Source of the DNA: Paracoccus sediminilitoris
Lineage (GTDB): Bacteria > Pseudomonadota > Alphaproteobacteria > Rhodobacterales > Rhodobacteraceae
Length of the DNA stretch: 64,000 nt
Direction of reading: 5' to 3'
NCBI RefSeq assembly: GCF_003259195.1
Contig: NZ_QJPK01000002.1
Location: forward strand, 285,820-349,819
Part shown: in pieces, positions 53,838 to 62,474 of the stretch
How positions within the stretch are numbered: position 1 is the stretch's first letter
Layout of the letters: every line of letters starts with the position of its first letter
Program-made: the position numbers and the translations under genes
The notes under the pieces: generated by a model
The model's database searches: none
What the model was told of the DNA's origin: nothing
The model's input: the letters and a program-made list of their open reading frames with translations, nothing else

Positions 53838-54623
53838 ATGGCGCGTCTTGATACTGGCTGGATTTCGCGACGCATCCGCGCCCGTGCCGCCCGGCAATGG
53901 CGGCGCCTTCTGGACAAGGCGCAACGCCGCAACAGTGGGGTCCCCGGCGAATTGCGCGACGAGGCGCGCGATCTTCAGCAGATTCTGACCCGCTATCTGC
54001 ACATCACCGGGACCCGGTCGCCAGGAAGCAGCGATTCCCTGTCGCGGATGGAATTGCCTGCCGGCACCGACTGGCGCTGGCGCCCCGAGATCCTGCGCGC
54101 CCGCAACGCGATGCCTGCGCTGGTCGCCCCGGTCAGCGGACGCTGGCTGTCCGACGAGGTGGCGCTGTTTCACGACTGCCCGCAGCGGGCGGTCATCCTG
54201 CGCCAGATGCGCAACCGCCGCGCCACCGACCTGTCGGATTACGCCCTGGCGCTGGAGGTGATGGGGTTTGAGGGCAGTTTCCTGTCCTTCTCGCTGGGGC
54301 TGCCGCCAGAGGCGCTGGAAGGTCTGGGCGGGCATCACATCCTGCGGCTGGAGGCGACGCTGCAATCGGAACGGGCGATCACCGTCTATGCCCGGCTGAA
54401 CATCCAGCAGGGTCCCAATACCGAAAAGATCCTGCGGCAGATGGGCGACCCGATCGAGGGCGCCAATTGCAGCCGGCTGATCGAATTCGACCTGGGCTAT
54501 GCCGACATGTCCCAACGATCGGTCGAAAAGGCCTGGGTGGACGTGATCTTCGAATCCCCCTTCATGAATGCCGTGGCGCTGCGCGACTTGGTGCTGTCCC
54601 GCCACGCCCGCGCCCAGATCTGA
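53838..54623 (+). CDS. DUF6478-like protein, unknown function
   Basis: A 261-residue protein that I place in the DUF6478 group on general pattern (Rhodobacterales-type; not certain). Seen: a basic N-terminus (ARLDTGWISRRIRARAARQW), WRWRPEILRARNAMPALVAPVSGRWLSDEVALFHDCP (by position about 78-115), and a beta-rich C-terminal half. No signal peptide or membrane helix. The ATG at 53838 is preceded by GGGGG. It is followed after ten bases by another uncharacterised gene, so the two probably work together. In an exopolysaccharide-related context such proteins are often near glycan genes, but not here. Confidence 0.65.
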   Translation: MARLDTGWISRRIRARAARQWRRLLDKAQRRNSGVPGELRDEARDLQQILTRYLHITGTRSPGSSDSLSRMELPAGTDWRWRPEILRARNAMPALVAPVSGRWLSDEVALFHDCPQRAVILRQMRNRRATDLSDYALALEVMGFEGSFLSFSLGLPPEALEGLGGHHILRLEATLQSERAITVYARLNIQQGPNTEKILRQMGDPIEGANCSRLIEFDLGYADMSQRSVEKAWVDVIFESPFMNAVALRDLVLSRHARAQI

Positions 54624-54633
54624 GGAGACGACC

Positions 54634-55029
54634 ATGATGCAGTTCGACAGCCACGGTCTGAAGGGCGGTCTGTGGCGGGGCCGCCTGACCCATCCGCAAG
54701 GCGCACCCGCCCGCATCACCCTGATCCTGAACGGCGAGATCATGGCCGAAGGTCGCATGACCGCCGATGGCGAGGATGCGTCCCTGGTCGAGGTCGACCT
54801 GCCCCACGAGGTGCTGTCGGAGGGGATGCAGACGCTGCTGTTGCGCGCGGAGGCCGGCGATGCGGGATCCGAGGCCCATCCCGATACCGCATTGCTGGCC
54901 CGCATGCCGTTGTTGGCGGGCCGTCCCCTGGACGAGGATCTGACCGCCGAAATCACCGCGCTGCGCGCCGAGCTGGAGCTGGTGAAGCGCGAATTGCGCC
55001 GTTTCGCGGCCAATTCGCGCGGCGGCTGA
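54634..55029 (+). CDS. Hypothetical protein with C-terminal coiled coil
   Basis: A 131-residue protein. Seen: an N-terminal beta-rich part (FDSHGLKGGLWRGRLTHPQGAPARITLILNGEIMAEGRM by position) and a C-terminal coiled-coil stretch (DLTAEITALRAELELVKRELRRFAAN). GAGGAGACGACC precedes the ATG, so it is a well-supported small gene. I do not recognise a family. It probably forms an operon with the preceding DUF6478-like gene. Confidence 0.65.
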   Translation: MMQFDSHGLKGGLWRGRLTHPQGAPARITLILNGEIMAEGRMTADGEDASLVEVDLPHEVLSEGMQTLLLRAEAGDAGSEAHPDTALLARMPLLAGRPLDEDLTAEITALRAELELVKRELRRFAANSRGG

Positions 55030-55067
55030 ACGCGGCTGCGCGACCTTCATCGCGGCGTCATGCTTCC

Positions 55068-55096
55068 TTGCGAAAAGCGGGGGGCATGGCTATATC
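55068..55096 (+). promoter_or_regulatory. Sigma-70-type promoter for nspC
   Basis: TTGCGA (55068-55073), a 17-base spacer and TATATC (55091-55096) match the -35 and -10 consensus at four of six bases each. The predicted start is about 40 bases before the nspC ATG. Confidence 0.5.
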
Positions 55097-55144
55097 GCGT
55101 GCTTCGTGTCCGCAGCCCCTGCGCTTGAATGATAAGGTTTGCCC

Positions 55145-56245
55145 ATGACTTTGCCTCAGACGCCCCATTACCTGATCGACATGGCGAAACTGCGCGCCAA
55201 CATGGAAAAGGTCGCATGGCTGCGCGAGGCATCGGGGGCCAAGGCGCTGCTGGCGTTGAAATGCTTTGCCACTTGGTCAACCTTCGATCTGATGCGCGAC
55301 TATATGGACGGCACCACGTCCTCGTCGCTCTATGAGCTGCATCTGGGCCATGAAAAGTTCGGCAAGGAAACCCACGCCTATTCCGTGGCCTGGGCCGATC
55401 ACGAGATCGACGAGGCCGTGTCCTATGCCGACAAGATCATCTTCAACAGCCTGTCCCAGTTGGACCGCTATGCCGACAAGGCCAAGGATATCGCCATCGG
55501 CCTGCGGCTGAACCCGCGCTTTTCGACCAGCGGCTTCGACCTGGCCGATCCCGCGCGCCCCTTCAGCCGCCTTGGCGAATGGGACATGGCGCGTCTGGAA
55601 ACCGCGCTGGACCGCATCAGCGGCGTGATGATCCACTATAATTGCGAGAACGGCGATTTCGACCTGTTCGACCGCCAGCTGACCCGGATCGAGGATGAGT
55701 TCGGGCCGCTGCTGCATCGTCTGGACTGGGTCTCGCTGGGGGGTGGCATCCATTTCACCGGCGAAGGCTATCCGTTGCAGCGTCTGGCCGACCGGCTGAA
55801 GGCGTTCCAGGACCGTTTCGGCGTCCAGGCCTATCTGGAGCCGGGCGAGGCCAGCATCACCCAAACCACCACGCTGGAGGTCAGCGTGCTGGACATCATC
55901 AACAACGGCAAGGACGTGGCCATCGTCGACAGCAGCACCGAGGCGCATATGCTGGACCTGCTGATCTATCGCGAGGATGCCAAGCTGCCGCAATCGGGTG
56001 ACCACGCCTATCAGATCGCGGGCAAGACCTGCTTGGCCGGCGACATCTTCGGCGAGGCGCGGTTTGATCGGCCCCTGCAGATCGGCGACCGGATCAGCAT
56101 CCAGGATGCGGCCGGATACACGATGGTCAAGAAGAACTGGTTCAACGGCGTGGCCATGCCCGCCATTGCCCTGAAGGAAGAGGACGGAACGATCCGCACC
56201 GTTCGCAGCTTTTCCTATGACGATTACAAAGGCAGCCTGTCGTAA
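55145..56245 (+). CDS. nspC: Carboxy(nor)spermidine decarboxylase
   Basis: PLP-dependent alanine-racemase-fold decarboxylase of 366 residues; it decarboxylates carboxyspermidine or carboxynorspermidine to the polyamine. Seen: the PLP lysine in LLALKCFATWSTFDLM, SLGGGIHFTGEGYP, the PGEASITQTTTLEV region and CLAGDIFGEA with the second-subunit active-site Cys. AAGG lies seven bases before ATG 55145. It is followed after about 40 bases by its partner dehydrogenase; together they form the carboxyspermidine pathway, the alternative to the S-adenosylmethionine-dependent route. Confidence 0.93.
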   Translation: MTLPQTPHYLIDMAKLRANMEKVAWLREASGAKALLALKCFATWSTFDLMRDYMDGTTSSSLYELHLGHEKFGKETHAYSVAWADHEIDEAVSYADKIIFNSLSQLDRYADKAKDIAIGLRLNPRFSTSGFDLADPARPFSRLGEWDMARLETALDRISGVMIHYNCENGDFDLFDRQLTRIEDEFGPLLHRLDWVSLGGGIHFTGEGYPLQRLADRLKAFQDRFGVQAYLEPGEASITQTTTLEVSVLDIINNGKDVAIVDSSTEAHMLDLLIYREDAKLPQSGDHAYQIAGKTCLAGDIFGEARFDRPLQIGDRISIQDAAGYTMVKKNWFNGVAMPAIALKEEDGTIRTVRSFSYDDYKGSLS

Positions 56246-56285
56246 AGGCCACCCATACTCTGCCACCCTGTGAAAGGAGACAGAA

Positions 56286-57512
56286 TTGGCGAAGAAGAAC
56301 GTGCTCATCATCGGTGCCGGGGGCGTGGCGCAGGTCACCGCCCACAAGGTCGCGCAATGGGCGGATGAATTCGGCGATCTGCACATCGCGAACCGGACGC
56401 AATCCAAGGCCGACGACATCATCGGGTCCTTGCGCGACAAGGGCCATGACATGCCCTTCACCAGCCACGCGCTGGACGCCATGGACAGCGACGCCGTCGA
56501 GGCGCTGATCCGCAAGACGGATGCCGGCATCGTCATCAACGTGGGCACGGCCTTCATCAACATGACCGTGCTGGAGGGCTGCATCCGCACGGGCGCCGCC
56601 TATATCGACACGGCCATTCATGAAGATCCGGCCAAGATCTGCGAAACGCCGCCCTGGTACGGCAATTACGAATGGAAGCGCCGCGAGGATGTGGCCAAGG
56701 CCGGCATGACCGCCGTTCTGGGCGCGGGCTTCGATCCGGGCGTGGTGAATGCCTATGCGCGTCTGGCCGAGGATGAATATTTCGACAAGATCGACAGCAT
56801 CGACATCGTTGACATCAACGCCGGATCGCACGGCCGCTGGTTCGCCACCAATTTCGACCCCGAGATCAACTTCCGCGAATTTACCGGCACGGTCTATTCC
56901 TGGCAGGGCGGCGAATGGAAGACGAACAAGATGTTCGAGGTTGGGCGCGAATGGGATCTGCCCGTCGTCGGCAAGCGCAATGCCTATCTCTCGGGCCATG
57001 ACGAGGTTCACAGCCTGTCGGCGCGCTACAAGGATGCCGATGTCCGCTTCTGGATGGGGTTCGGCGAACATTACATCAACGTCTTCACCGTGCTGCAGAA
57101 CCTTGGCCTGCTGTCCGAACAGCCCGTCAAGCTGGCAAATGGCGACGAGGTCGTGCCACTGAAGGTCGTCAAGGCCGTGCTGCCCGATCCTGCCAGCCTG
57201 GCCCCCGATTACGAGGGCAAGACCTGCATCGGCGATCTGGTCAAGGGCACCCGCGACGGCAAGCCGGGAGAAGTCTTCATCTACAACGTCGCCGACCACA
57301 AGGACGCCTATACCGAGGTGGGCAGCCAGGGGATCAGCTTTACCGCGGGCGTGCCGCCGGTCGCCGCAGCGATTCTGATCGCGCGGGGTCCGTGGGACGT
57401 GCGCAAGATGGCCAATGTCGAGGAACTGCCCGCCCGGCCCTTCCTTGAACTGCTGGGCCAGATGGGTCTGCCGACGCGCGTCATCGACGCCACCGGTGAT
57501 CACGCGATCTAG
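56286..57512 (+). CDS. Carboxy(nor)spermidine dehydrogenase (saccharopine dehydrogenase family)
   Basis: Reductively condenses aspartate semialdehyde with putrescine (or diaminopropane) using NADPH; 408 residues. Seen: the Rossmann motif VLIIGAGGVAQVTAHKVAQW, TYID-type saccharopine-family signatures (AAYIDTAIHEDP, GAGFDPGVVNAYARL) and a C-terminal VTGVP-like SFTAGVPPVAAAILIARG. The start is TTG at 56286, supported by AAGGAGA five bases upstream. It is in an operon with nspC. Confidence 0.92.
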   Translation: MAKKNVLIIGAGGVAQVTAHKVAQWADEFGDLHIANRTQSKADDIIGSLRDKGHDMPFTSHALDAMDSDAVEALIRKTDAGIVINVGTAFINMTVLEGCIRTGAAYIDTAIHEDPAKICETPPWYGNYEWKRREDVAKAGMTAVLGAGFDPGVVNAYARLAEDEYFDKIDSIDIVDINAGSHGRWFATNFDPEINFREFTGTVYSWQGGEWKTNKMFEVGREWDLPVVGKRNAYLSGHDEVHSLSARYKDADVRFWMGFGEHYINVFTVLQNLGLLSEQPVKLANGDEVVPLKVVKAVLPDPASLAPDYEGKTCIGDLVKGTRDGKPGEVFIYNVADHKDAYTEVGSQGISFTAGVPPVAAAILIARGPWDVRKMANVEELPARPFLELLGQMGLPTRVIDATGDHAI

Positions 57513-57555
57513 ATTTGCTTGCGCTCTGCGCGACGTGAGTTGATCTTTGTTATGC

Positions 57556-57590
57556 CAAGCGGCGGGCCGGAACATCCGGCCCGCCGCTTG
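57556..57590. terminator. Strong 15-bp hairpin after the polyamine genes
   Basis: CAAGCGGCGGGCCGG (57556-57570) and CCGGCCCGCCGCTTG (57576-57590) pair perfectly around a five-base loop. No T run follows, but the stem is long enough to act as a terminator in this GC-rich genome. Confidence 0.65.
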
Positions 57591-57651
57591 CGTTCGCACC
57601 GAAAATGAAATGCGCCAGATGCGTTGGGGGACGCGGCGCCGAACGGGGGTT

Positions 57652-58917
57652 ATGATGCCTGGTCCTGAAGGACATCTGTTTCCACGCATACCGCGAAAGG
57701 AAGACAGTTCGGTTCCGCGCATGGCCAATTGGGCCGTGATCGGGATCTTTCTGATTCTGGCTTTTTCCGCCTTGGCGGCGGGCCGCGACTTCCTGATGCC
57801 CGTGACAATGGCGCTGCTTCTGTTCTTCGTCTTCACGCCGCTACGGCGTTTTGCGCGTCGTCGCGGGGTGCCTGACGGGATCACGGCGCTGGGCGTCACG
57901 GTGTCGATCATGCTGGCCGTGGCGATCCTGGCCTATGCGGCCAGCGGTCCGATCAGCCGCGCCATGACCAACATGCCGATCATCAGCCAGCAGCTGGAGT
58001 CCAAATTCGACAGCGTCCGCGATTCGCTGTCAGATCTGCGCGACGCCGCCCAACGCATCGACGAGGCACAGGATGTCTCCCCCGAGGACGAAGGTGCCCC
58101 CTCGATCAAGGTGGAACAGCAGGGCGCGACGACGCTGGGCACGGTCGTGAAATCCGCGCCGCTGCTGCTGGGTCAGACCTTCTTCACGCTGATCCTGCTG
58201 TTCTTCATGATCGCGTCGGGGGATCTGCTGTATCTGAAGATCGTTCAGAGTTTCGACCGGATGCGCGACAAGCGCGGCGCCTATCTGGCCCTGCGCGAGA
58301 TTGAGGATTCGCTTGGCAACTATCTGGGCGCCATCACCATCATCAATGCGGGCCTTGGCCTTGCGGTCGGTCTGACCATGTGGGCATGGGGCATGCCGGG
58401 GGCGTTGCTGTTCGGGGTGGGGGCCTTCGTTCTGAACTTCATCCCCTATCTGGGGGCCATTGTCGGGGTCGCGATATCGGGTCTGGTGGCGCTGGTTGTG
58501 ATGCCGGGCCTGTTCTGGCCGGCGATGGTCGCGCTCAGCTATCTGGGGCTGACCTCGCTGGAGGGGCAGATCATCACGCCCTACTTCGTCTCGCGCCGCC
58601 TGCAGATGAACACCGTGGTGGTGTTTCTGGCCGTCGCGCTGTGGGCTTGGTTGTGGTCGATTCTGGGGATGGTCATCGCCGTGCCTGTGCTGGTCGTGCT
58701 ACGCGTGCTGGCCGATCACGTTCCGGGATGGGAAAAGTTCGGCAACTTCCTGGCGGGTGACGAACCCCCGGCGCTGGAGGATGAGGATCAGGAAGACGCC
58801 CGAGATCTGGTCGAAGCCGGTGCCGAGGCCGAGGACGAGGCCGCCGCCCGCGCCGTCACCGCCGAGGTGGCCCGCACGCATGGCGATCCCGACGCGCCCG
58901 ACGTCCCGCAGTCCTGA
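57652..58917 (+). CDS. AI-2E family transporter (PerM-like permease)
   Basis: A membrane protein of 421 residues from the start chosen. Seen: about eight hydrophobic helices (WAVIGIFLILAFSALAAG, FLMPVTMALLLFFVFTPL, GVTVSIMLAVAILAYAA and the later pairs), a periplasmic/cytoplasmic stretch of about 100 residues in the middle, and a very acidic C-terminus (EDEDQEDARDLVEAGAEAED). Family members export or import uncharacterised small molecules; AI-2 export has been shown for only one. The start is uncertain: ATG 57652, 57610 or 57721. Confidence 0.85.
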   Translation: MMPGPEGHLFPRIPRKEDSSVPRMANWAVIGIFLILAFSALAAGRDFLMPVTMALLLFFVFTPLRRFARRRGVPDGITALGVTVSIMLAVAILAYAASGPISRAMTNMPIISQQLESKFDSVRDSLSDLRDAAQRIDEAQDVSPEDEGAPSIKVEQQGATTLGTVVKSAPLLLGQTFFTLILLFFMIASGDLLYLKIVQSFDRMRDKRGAYLALREIEDSLGNYLGAITIINAGLGLAVGLTMWAWGMPGALLFGVGAFVLNFIPYLGAIVGVAISGLVALVVMPGLFWPAMVALSYLGLTSLEGQIITPYFVSRRLQMNTVVVFLAVALWAWLWSILGMVIAVPVLVVLRVLADHVPGWEKFGNFLAGDEPPALEDEDQEDARDLVEAGAEAEDEAAARAVTAEVARTHGDPDAPDVPQS

Positions 58918-58936
58918 TCACCCCACACAGAATGTA

Positions 58937-58974
58937 AAACGCGGGCCGCTTCAGCGACCCGCGTTTCGTTTTTT
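58937..58974. terminator. Bidirectional terminator between the AI-2E gene and an exported-protein gene
   Basis: AAACGCGGG and CCCGCGTTT enclose a further partly pairing loop (CCGCTTCAGCGA), followed on the plus strand by CGTTTTTT. It separates two convergent genes. Confidence 0.85.
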
Positions 58975-58992
58975 CCGGCAGTGGGTTTCGGA

Positions 58993-59421
58993 TCAGCCTG
59001 CGGGGGTCGCCGGGGCTGCCTGATTGACGGCGGCCTCGATCTGCTTGCAGGTCTCCTCGACATTGCTGCTCTGGCTTTCGGCCGCATCGCTCAGCGACAT
59101 TTCGGCGTCACCGATGGCGACGGTGCCGGCCGCACCCTTGTCCTCGGCGGTCTTGCCGGTTGCCTCGTCACCTTTGGGTAGCATGGCGATCAGGTTTGCC
59201 TGGGCGTCGACGGCTTCCTGGCCGGAAAAGCCCTGTTCCTGGCAGTATTTCAAAATGCCCAACTGGTTGCGTGCGGCTTCATAGGTCGCGGCGGCATCCA
59301 TGGGCTGCGGTGCAGGCGCCTCGGCTGCGGGGGCCTCGGCGGGTGCTGCGGTATCCTGTGCCATCACGGCGACAGGGGCGGTCAGTCCAAGGCCAACGGC
59401 CAGTGCGATATGGCGGATCAT
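58993..59421 (-). CDS. Small exported Ala-rich protein, unknown function
   Basis: A 142-residue protein. Seen: a signal peptide (MIRHIALAVGLGLTAPVAVMAQ), an Ala/Pro/Glu-rich low-complexity segment (about 23-45), and a mature helical domain with two cysteines (ILKYCQEQGFSG and VEETCKQIEAAV) that may form a disulfide. No family recognised; the pattern resembles a small periplasmic helical protein. Convergent with the AI-2E gene, divergent from the acidic exported protein gene. Confidence 0.7.
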   Translation of the reverse strand: MIRHIALAVGLGLTAPVAVMAQDTAAPAEAPAAEAPAPQPMDAAATYEAARNQLGILKYCQEQGFSGQEAVDAQANLIAMLPKGDEATGKTAEDKGAAGTVAIGDAEMSLSDAAESQSSNVEETCKQIEAAVNQAAPATPAG

Positions 59422-59757
59422 GCGATTTCTCCTTTTCCGTCATGTGAGCGTCTTCCGGCCTTACGGCTTCGCGGCGCTTGAGAGAGAGCTAGGGGTGATC
59501 GGCGGGAATTGCCCGCCCGAAATCCGGTGGCGGAAGATTGCGGCGGAAGACTGCCACGAGGGAGGATTTTAACGGGAGACAATCGGCAGGTTCCGGCCTT
59601 TCCGGCTCTGGCACCGAGGAAACCCCGGTTTTTTAGGCACATTGCGGTGATGGGCGCGTGATGACGGGCGAGATGGCCTTGGCGCGTCAAAGAATCCTTG
59701 GGAACGAATCCGGGGGGCAGAGGCGTTATGAAGGCAATCACATGACGGAGAACGACC
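59422..59757. other. 336-base divergent gap with a possible stress promoter
   Basis: No protein-coding signal seen. The region between the two exported-protein genes carries GGAAC at 59701-59705 followed, 18 bases later, by CGTT at 59724-59727. This resembles the alphaproteobacterial EcfG/general-stress promoter pattern (GGAAC, 16-17 bases, CGTT) with a slightly long spacer. It lies about 30 bases ahead of the rightward gene start. Confidence 0.4.
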
Positions 59758-60420
59758 ATGTTCAATTCCTCGATCAAGACCCTGATGCTGGGCGGCAAGG
59801 CCGCTGCGATTGCTGCGCTGATGGCTGGGACCGCCATGGCCGAAACAACCATCATCTCGACCCCGACCGGCAATGACGTGCTGGCCACCGAGAGCGCGAT
59901 GGACGCCGAAGCCTCCAAGGGCATCGTCTGGGCCGATGACTATCCGGTGCTTGAAGAAGTCGAAAACAACGACGCCATCATCGAAATGATGATCGGCCAA
60001 GGTTTCACCGATCTCAAGATCACCCGCAAGGGTCCGATGCTGACCGTGACCGGCCAGCGTGACGGCGTTCCGACCGAGTTGGTCTATAGCACAGCTAACG
60101 GGCGTTTGGTGTCGGTGGACGGTATCGAGACTCAGGATCGTTCGGGCGACGCCGAGCCTTCAATCGCCGACCGGGCCATGGATAACGTGGCCGATGGCGA
60201 CGGAGACGCGGAAATGTCCGCCGATCCGTCCGGAACCGACACCTTGGGCGGTACCGTCGATTCGGGAACCGAGGCGGATGCCGATATGGGCAGCACCGAG
60301 GGCACGGACGGTGGCACGGATGCGGGCTCCGAAAGTGATAGCGACACCGGCAGCGATGGCGATGCCGGCGGCGACACCGGCGGCGATGCTGGTGCGGATG
60401 GTGGCGACAGCACCAATTGA
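59758..60420 (+). CDS. Exported protein with acidic low-complexity tail, unknown function
   Basis: A 220-residue protein. Seen: a signal peptide (MFNSSIKTLMLGGKAAAIAALMAGTAMAE), a globular part of about 100 residues with a PepSY-like strand pattern (IEMMIGQGFTDLKITRKGPMLTVTGQRDG by position 71-99) and a C-terminal run of about 90 residues made almost entirely of Asp, Gly, Ser, Thr, Glu and Ala. This tail has no RTX nonapeptide periodicity. GGAGAACGACC precedes the ATG, so translation is well supported. A general-stress-type promoter may drive it. Function unknown. Confidence 0.78.
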   Translation: MFNSSIKTLMLGGKAAAIAALMAGTAMAETTIISTPTGNDVLATESAMDAEASKGIVWADDYPVLEEVENNDAIIEMMIGQGFTDLKITRKGPMLTVTGQRDGVPTELVYSTANGRLVSVDGIETQDRSGDAEPSIADRAMDNVADGDGDAEMSADPSGTDTLGGTVDSGTEADADMGSTEGTDGGTDAGSESDSDTGSDGDAGGDTGGDAGADGGDSTN

Positions 60421-60491
60421 TGGCCTATCTGCAGACGAGAAAAAGTGACGATCAGGAAAAATTAACCGTTTGTAAGCGCACGCTTCTGTCT

Positions 60492-60515
60492 GTGGTTTCA
60501 TACCACTATTGTGGT
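60492..60515. other. Overlapping GTGGT/ACCAC hairpin alternatives
   Basis: GTGGT (60492-60496), ACCAC (60502-60506) and GTGGT (60511-60515) allow two mutually exclusive five-base-pair hairpins. TTGTAAGC also occurs twice nearby (60469 and 60538 region). Short, so of uncertain meaning. Confidence 0.25.
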
Positions 60516-60559
60516 TCGTGCCAGCAATAAGACCTGATTGTAAGCAATTTAACTTATAC

Positions 60560-60594
60560 GGCGGGGGCGCAAATGGTGCGCCTCCGCCCTTTTC
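60560..60594 (+). terminator. Terminator downstream of the acidic exported protein gene
   Basis: GGCGG-G-GGCGC and GCGCC-T-CCGCC form a stem of about ten pairs with a short loop (AAATGGT), followed by CTTTTCC. It is about 140 bases past the stop codon. Confidence 0.7.
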
Positions 60595-60597
60595 CTA

Positions 60598-61616
60598 AAG
60601 CCGTGTCTTATACATGGTGATGATTTGCGAGTGTCGAATTGAATTGCTTGGATCATTTGTACTGCCTTGCAATGGTGCTGATGCCAACGGTTTCCATGAT
60701 CGGCGGGAACCTGAACGGGAGCTGGCTATGCATTCCGGTGAAATCCAGACGGACGGTGTGAGACAGTGTCGCTATCACTTCCCGGCGCTATATCTGAGGC
60801 GTGTCCAGCAGTGCCGAGGAGATCGACCAAGTGACGGGCTGCCGGGCAGTGATGACGGCCCGGTTGCCGTTGTGCCGATTGTGGCGTTGAAGCTGATCCA
60901 GCAATCCGTGGTGACCAACTAGAAGAAGATGGCCATTCACTTGATCCATGCTCGTTCCGCGCGCCGGTAATCCAAGCGCACGAGCTCTGGCCCGTCAGAC
61001 CCTGGTCGAGAGTTGCGCCATCACCGCAACCGCGCTATGCCGCAAGGCTCGAAGGCTCGAAGGCCCGCAACAGCCGCAGCCCGCCGCCGCCGCTGGATCA
61101 GCAGCCATGCTCTATGGCGACGGGGGCCGGGCTGATCCCGGTCGGCTTAGCGATCCGGCGATGAAATCCGCGCGCGAGACCCAGACCCCGGCATCCGGGC
61201 TGGCAATCAGCCGGGCGCCTGCCTGCGCTGTCCAAGGCCGGTCTATGGCCACCAGCCCGTCCGCCGCCGTACGCAGCGGCTCGACGATGTCGACTACCTT
61301 CAATATGTTCAAGATGTTGGCGCCCGTCGCGAGCCTCACCGTCATCCTGACACTTACTAGCCAGTTTCGTAGCCGTTGGCATAGAGCGCCAGACGCTCAA
61401 AGCCCCGGTCGCCGGGCCGGCGGGCCTTCTGGTCGGCATTGGTCCAGTTGCGGCGCGGCGCAGCGTTGTGGCGAAAGAAGTTGCTCTCGCATTCGATGCT
61501 GATCGCGCGGTCCGTCATGCCAGTTGCCGAACATCAGCGTCGCAGCGTCGAAGGTCGCCATCGGCTTTATTGCGGAAGTCGGAATTATGAGATGATGGCC
61601 CTTTCCCCAGCTGAGG
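60598..61616. other. About 1 kb of non-coding, probably decayed accessory DNA
   Basis: I see no complete gene here. Several frames hold stretches that look like protein but are interrupted by stops: one reads MTDRAISIECESNFFRHN on the minus strand (61518 to 61357, 53 codons) and another VVDIVEPLRTAADGLVAID (about 61300, minus strand). Neither is recognised. AAGGCTCG is repeated in tandem near 61043-61058. Base use and the loss of frames contrast with everything to the left of 60.4 kb, which suggests foreign or decaying sequence. Confidence 0.5.
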
Positions 61617-61898
61617 TCAGGCCACGCGTTCGATCTCGGCGGTACCGAGGGCCTTGAAGCGGTTCATCGAGGCTACGCGGATGTGGATCTCGGCCGCCTG
61701 GCGGTCGGGGTCCCTCGAGGCGATCCGCTCGCTAAAGGGTTTCAGGTTCCTCATCAGATCCTCGACTGGCTGCGGACATGGTGGCCGAATTGTCTTTTCC
61801 AGATCGTGCGGCCGAGTCGCCGGGTCGCCCTTGGGGTGTCGTTGCGGGGCGAGGCAGTGTTCGCCTTTGATGGTTGTGGATGGCCCCAGCAGCGGCAT
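61617..61898 (-). pseudogene. C-terminal fragment of an unidentified protein, transposase-like
   Basis: A 93-residue open stretch whose last part (DLMRNLKPFSERIASRDPDR, then EIHIRVASMNRFKALGTAEIERVA) reads like the tail of a mobile-element transposase; I cannot name the family. It begins without a ribosome-binding site and the frame is continuous with, but different from, the tail of the DUF1349 gene. It is most likely a leftover of an insertion that removed the DUF1349 3' end. Confidence 0.3.
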
Positions 61899-62395
61899 CG
61901 TGTTGTGCCAAAGTGGTTCTGTGAAGCATCCATCTGGGGGGAGCCATCCATGGACAGCCGAACAGGCACGAACGTCTCTTCCAGCGGGTTGTAATACTGA
62001 ACCCGGATGGCTTCAGCATGGCGCGTCAGACGAATGCGGATATCGGTTGTGGCACCAGGAACCTCGACAAGCGACCAATGCGACATGTTGTTGGTCACCA
62101 CGACCGAGAAATAGTTCTTTCCGTCCGTGTGTTCGATGCCCGCCTTGATCCAGTGGCTTTCGCTCAGCCGGATCATGAGCCCTGCCTGATCATAGAGCAC
62201 CCTGTAGTCGCCACCCACACTCACCTCTGCCGTGAAGTCCCCATCGACGCGCTGATGGGGGAAATGGCCGTTGTCACGATAAAAGCCGTAAAACGTTCCG
62301 CGCCAGAAGTCGGTGTGGGCACCTGTTGTGACCCGCAGCACATCGCCGTCCTGCGCTACGTTCTCGGGTGGGTTCAGCCATTTAAGATCAGTCAT
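61754..62395 (-). pseudogene. DUF1349 protein with a replaced C-terminus
   Basis: From ATG 62395 (MTDLKWLNPPENV) the protein has a normal DUF1349 concanavalin-like fold start (DFWRGTFYGFYRDNGHF, VGGDYRVLYDQAGLMIRLSESHWIKAGIEH, NYFSVVVTNNMSHWSLVEVPG, RVQYYNP in order). After about residue 155 (VRLSMDGSPQM) the sequence turns into a basic, low-complexity run with no family match. The usual end is missing. AAGG precedes the ATG. It may still be translated, but is probably non-functional. It follows the acetyltransferase on the same strand. Confidence 0.55.
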
Positions 62396-62474
62396 CTTGG
62401 ACCTTGCTGCGCCAAAGGTTTCCAATGGAAAGCATGTCGGTTGGATAGGGGCCAGTCACGGCTCTTCGATCAGA

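Noticed and set aside
60614..60922. 102-codon plus-strand frame in the right accessory segment
   Set aside because: No recognisable domain, no good ribosome-binding site and a mixed composition; left as part of a gap.
61112..61345. Minus-strand frame of 77 codons (VVDIVEPLRTAADGLVAID region)
   Set aside because: It reads like protein in part, but it is short, has no start support and no family I can name; noted within the gap description instead.
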